Assembly: GCA_024641825.1 (NCBI GenBank) | Contig: JAHECI010000005.1 | Coordinates: 1-40,073 of the forward strand | From: Desulfobacterales bacterium | GTDB lineage: Bacteria > Desulfobacterota > Desulfobacteria > Desulfobacterales > UBA11574 | Direction: 5' to 3' | DNA length: 40,073 bases | Shown here: piece after piece, positions 38,121 through 40,073 of the stretch | How the letters are laid out: the number at the start of each line of letters is the position of its first letter | Position numbering within the stretch: the first letter of the stretch is position 1 | Notes under the pieces: generated by a model | Told to the model about the DNA's origin: nothing | Databases searched by the model: none | What the model saw: the letters and a program-made list of their open reading frames with translations, nothing else | Translations under genes and position numbers: made by a program

Positions 38121-39026
38121 TTAATTCACACCTTCAAATCTTTCCCATTTGAAATTAGAGCTTTGAGAATCTCCGGAACGATAAATATTCATTAACGCTG
38201 CCAATGAATTATCATTGCAATCGTCATCACAATCTTTACCAATCTTTCTAAACAAAAATGTAACATCAGGATATGATGGAAACCGAATCGGAAAATTTTT
38301 AGGAGGGCCAATAGAGTTAGGCGAGAATCCCTCCGGCATTGCAGTCCATTCACTCTTTGAAGTATTGATTAGTATCCACTTGGCATCAATTTTAGCTATT
38401 ACAAATTGGTGGCCATTTATAGTCATTTCGCTATCATTTTTTTCAAGAGCTTTATTATAGTCATCCGCCTTACTTGAAATAACGTATCGAAGGTCTTCAG
38501 GTTTATCCATCAAACCGAGTGCTTTCACAACGGCGATAAATGAACGGGCATAATGGGAACAGCCAAAAGCAGCTTTGTATTTAATAATCTCATCAGCAGA
38601 TGGTGCGAAGAAGACATCTGCTGGAGTTTTTTTCATATATTTCTCATGCCAATCCTTTAAATTCCGTTTTTGTTCAGCTGACATTTTAAAGGAAACAAGA
38701 AAACCAAGCTTAACTTTTTCTAATAAATCATAGTAGATATATCTACTTGGCTTTATAGAATTTTTGTTGACGCCTGTGTTTTCGTCGATCAGTATTTTGG
38801 ATACCTTGATAAGTACTGATAATTTATCTTTTTCTGGGTAGGAATCAAGAACAGGTTTTACAACATTAGATACATAATCATTTACAACTGGGGTGACTTC
38901 TATAAGATTTTCTTTCTTATCATTGTGTTTCAACGATTGAATCGACGTAGCAGAACACGATAAAATGGCAACAAATAGTATGGTTAAAAGCACTGTAATA
39001 TTAATTGATTTCAGTATATGTTTCAT
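38121..39026 (-). CDS. Lipoprotein with transglutaminase-like Cys-His arrangement, candidate cassette ORF
   Basis: Signal/lipobox MKHILKSINITVLLTILFVAILSC; FGCSHYARSFIAVVKALG ... NGHQFVIAKIDAKWILINTS. Start taken at 39026 rather than the listed 39152, because the upstream part overlaps attC-like site 3. Confidence 0.7.
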   Translation of the reverse strand: MKHILKSINITVLLTILFVAILSCSATSIQSLKHNDKKENLIEVTPVVNDYVSNVVKPVLDSYPEKDKLSVLIKVSKILIDENTGVNKNSIKPSRYIYYDLLEKVKLGFLVSFKMSAEQKRNLKDWHEKYMKKTPADVFFAPSADEIIKYKAAFGCSHYARSFIAVVKALGLMDKPEDLRYVISSKADDYNKALEKNDSEMTINGHQFVIAKIDAKWILINTSKSEWTAMPEGFSPNSIGPPKNFPIRFPSYPDVTFLFRKIGKDCDDDCNDNSLAALMNIYRSGDSQSSNFKWERFEGVN

Positions 39027-39079
39027 ACTCAATTCCTGATTATGAAATGATCGATCTGTTTTATTTGATTGATCGCAAC

Positions 39080-39147
39080 ACCCAACGGCCGGGCTAACAG
39101 GTTCGCGGCGGGTTTTCCGCGCATCCTTGTTCAGCACGATGTTGGGG
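39080..39147 (-). other. attC-like site 3 (68 bp)
   Basis: Minus strand: CCCCAAC-ATCGT-GCTGAACAAGGATGCGCGG-AAAACC-CGCCGCGAACCTGTTAGC-CCGGCC-GTTGGGT. Spacers 5 and 6 nt, extrahelical G in the left arm. Confidence 0.88.
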
Positions 39148-39226
39148 AACAATCGTTGTCCACGGCCTGATTATAAAGATTGTCTAGTCCCCCAATCCGC
39201 TCAAAAAAGTTGCAGCCGCAGCCGAC

Positions 39227-39865
39227 TTACTTGACCAGCACCAGTCCCGCCAGATTGCCCACCGGGATATCCTCTGGATTGGCGTCGCTACCATAAGGAT
39301 AGATCTCCCACCCCGACGAGGCGATCAAACGGTACACATCCATACCCACCGCCTCCATGGAGGGCCGGGCTTTGAGGGGGAAACGGCATTTTTCGCCTTT
39401 TAGCACTTGGCAGCCCAGGTTGGGGTCGCAAAGAGACGAGAAGCAACTGCCCGCACTGAAACCTACAGCCAAGTAATGTCCGTCGTAGAAAGCCGCGGAC
39501 TCCAACTTGCTTACAATTTCCAAAATGCTCTTGAAGGCGGCCCTACGCTCCTTGTCGTTTCGGTCACGTTTCAGTACCTCGGAGTGCACCCTGCGAAGAA
39601 AAAGCAGACCATGGCTGTAGCTTTTCAGCAATTGTCGTATTTCAGATGGCTTGGGCGCATGGGGCGGGCATTGGGCGCAGGTGTTGTATCCGAAACACTG
39701 GGGAACCCTACACTTGAAAGCGACCGCGTCCTCCACCGGTATTTTAGAGGCATCCACCACCCGTGCTTCGTCGGCCCCGAGTTTTAAGGCATATTGACAA
39801 TACTTGTCGAGATCTTTGAGCAATATTACCCGATCGCGGTCTTCGGCTATTTTAGCTATTGGCAT
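39227..39865 (-). CDS. DUF2284-type cysteine-rich metal-binding protein
   Basis: CRVPQCFGYNTCAQCPPHAPKPSEIRQLLKSYSHGLLFLR ... CFSSLCDPNLGCQVLKGEKCRFPLKARPSMEAVGMDVYRL. Start at MPIAKIAEDRDRV, preceded by GGAGGAGA. Confidence 0.8.
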   Translation of the reverse strand: MPIAKIAEDRDRVILLKDLDKYCQYALKLGADEARVVDASKIPVEDAVAFKCRVPQCFGYNTCAQCPPHAPKPSEIRQLLKSYSHGLLFLRRVHSEVLKRDRNDKERRAAFKSILEIVSKLESAAFYDGHYLAVGFSAGSCFSSLCDPNLGCQVLKGEKCRFPLKARPSMEAVGMDVYRLIASSGWEIYPYGSDANPEDIPVGNLAGLVLVK

Positions 39866-40073
39866 AAATGTCTCCTCCAACATTATATATTATACGGCTG
39901 CATCTTTTTTACAGGATTTATTAATATGAGACAATTATACAAAAATAGTGGAAAAACGAAAGAAAAATCAAAATATATAATGATATTAATTTTCTATGCT
40001 TATTTTTGACGGCGGAAAACTTATACAAAATTGTAATAAATACATCTTTTTGCTCTTATTATGGGAATTATGA

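Noticed and set aside
36207-39147. Hairpins as ordinary terminators between convergent or tandem genes
   Set aside because: They lack T-runs, are bounded by AAC/GTT-type cores with asymmetric spacers, carry extra unpaired bases in one arm, and have junction-specific 7-mers, fitting attC better.
39027-39152. N-terminal extension of the lipoprotein ORF (MFPNIVLNKDARKTRREPVSPAVGCC...)
   Set aside because: This stretch is the translated attC-like site 3; the signal/lipobox start at 39026 fits better.
1-40073. CRISPR array
   Set aside because: No regularly spaced direct repeats with unique spacers seen; the repeats found are palindromic, dispersed and unevenly spaced.

Overview
The window looks like a chromosomal segment from a sulfate-reducing bacterium, probably Desulfobacteraceae-like (inferred from gene content). 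Left part: a 5'-truncated sat (+) converging on aprBA and qmoABC (-), the core sulfate-to-sulfite reduction genes. Centre: a cluster of three CxxxCC (YkgJ-type) proteins with an SDR, then dgt-like, an HsdR_N-like protein and tadA, followed by a long housekeeping run on +: infC-rpmI-rplT-pheS-pheT-merR-tRNA-Gly(CCC)-rimP-nusA-infB-DUF503-rbfA-DHH/nrnA-truB-rpsO-pnp-M16 peptidase-dut-MBL. Right part (about 36.2-39.15 kb): the most interesting signal, a series of attC-like recombination sites on the minus strand separating three single-gene cassettes (secreted protein, MaoC-like hydratase, transglutaminase-like lipoprotein). No integrase is visible in the window, so this is an integron-cassette cluster (CALIN-type) or the tail of a larger integron. 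The 7-mer that opens each cassette reappears as the complement in the R'' box of its own attC (two perfect, one with a single mismatch). The window also holds several families of small palindromic MITE-like repeats. One copy has a second palindromic element inserted in it, flanked by an apparent ATGC duplication, and the uninterrupted copy is present in the same window. All calls come from reading sequence and motifs; no database search was run.
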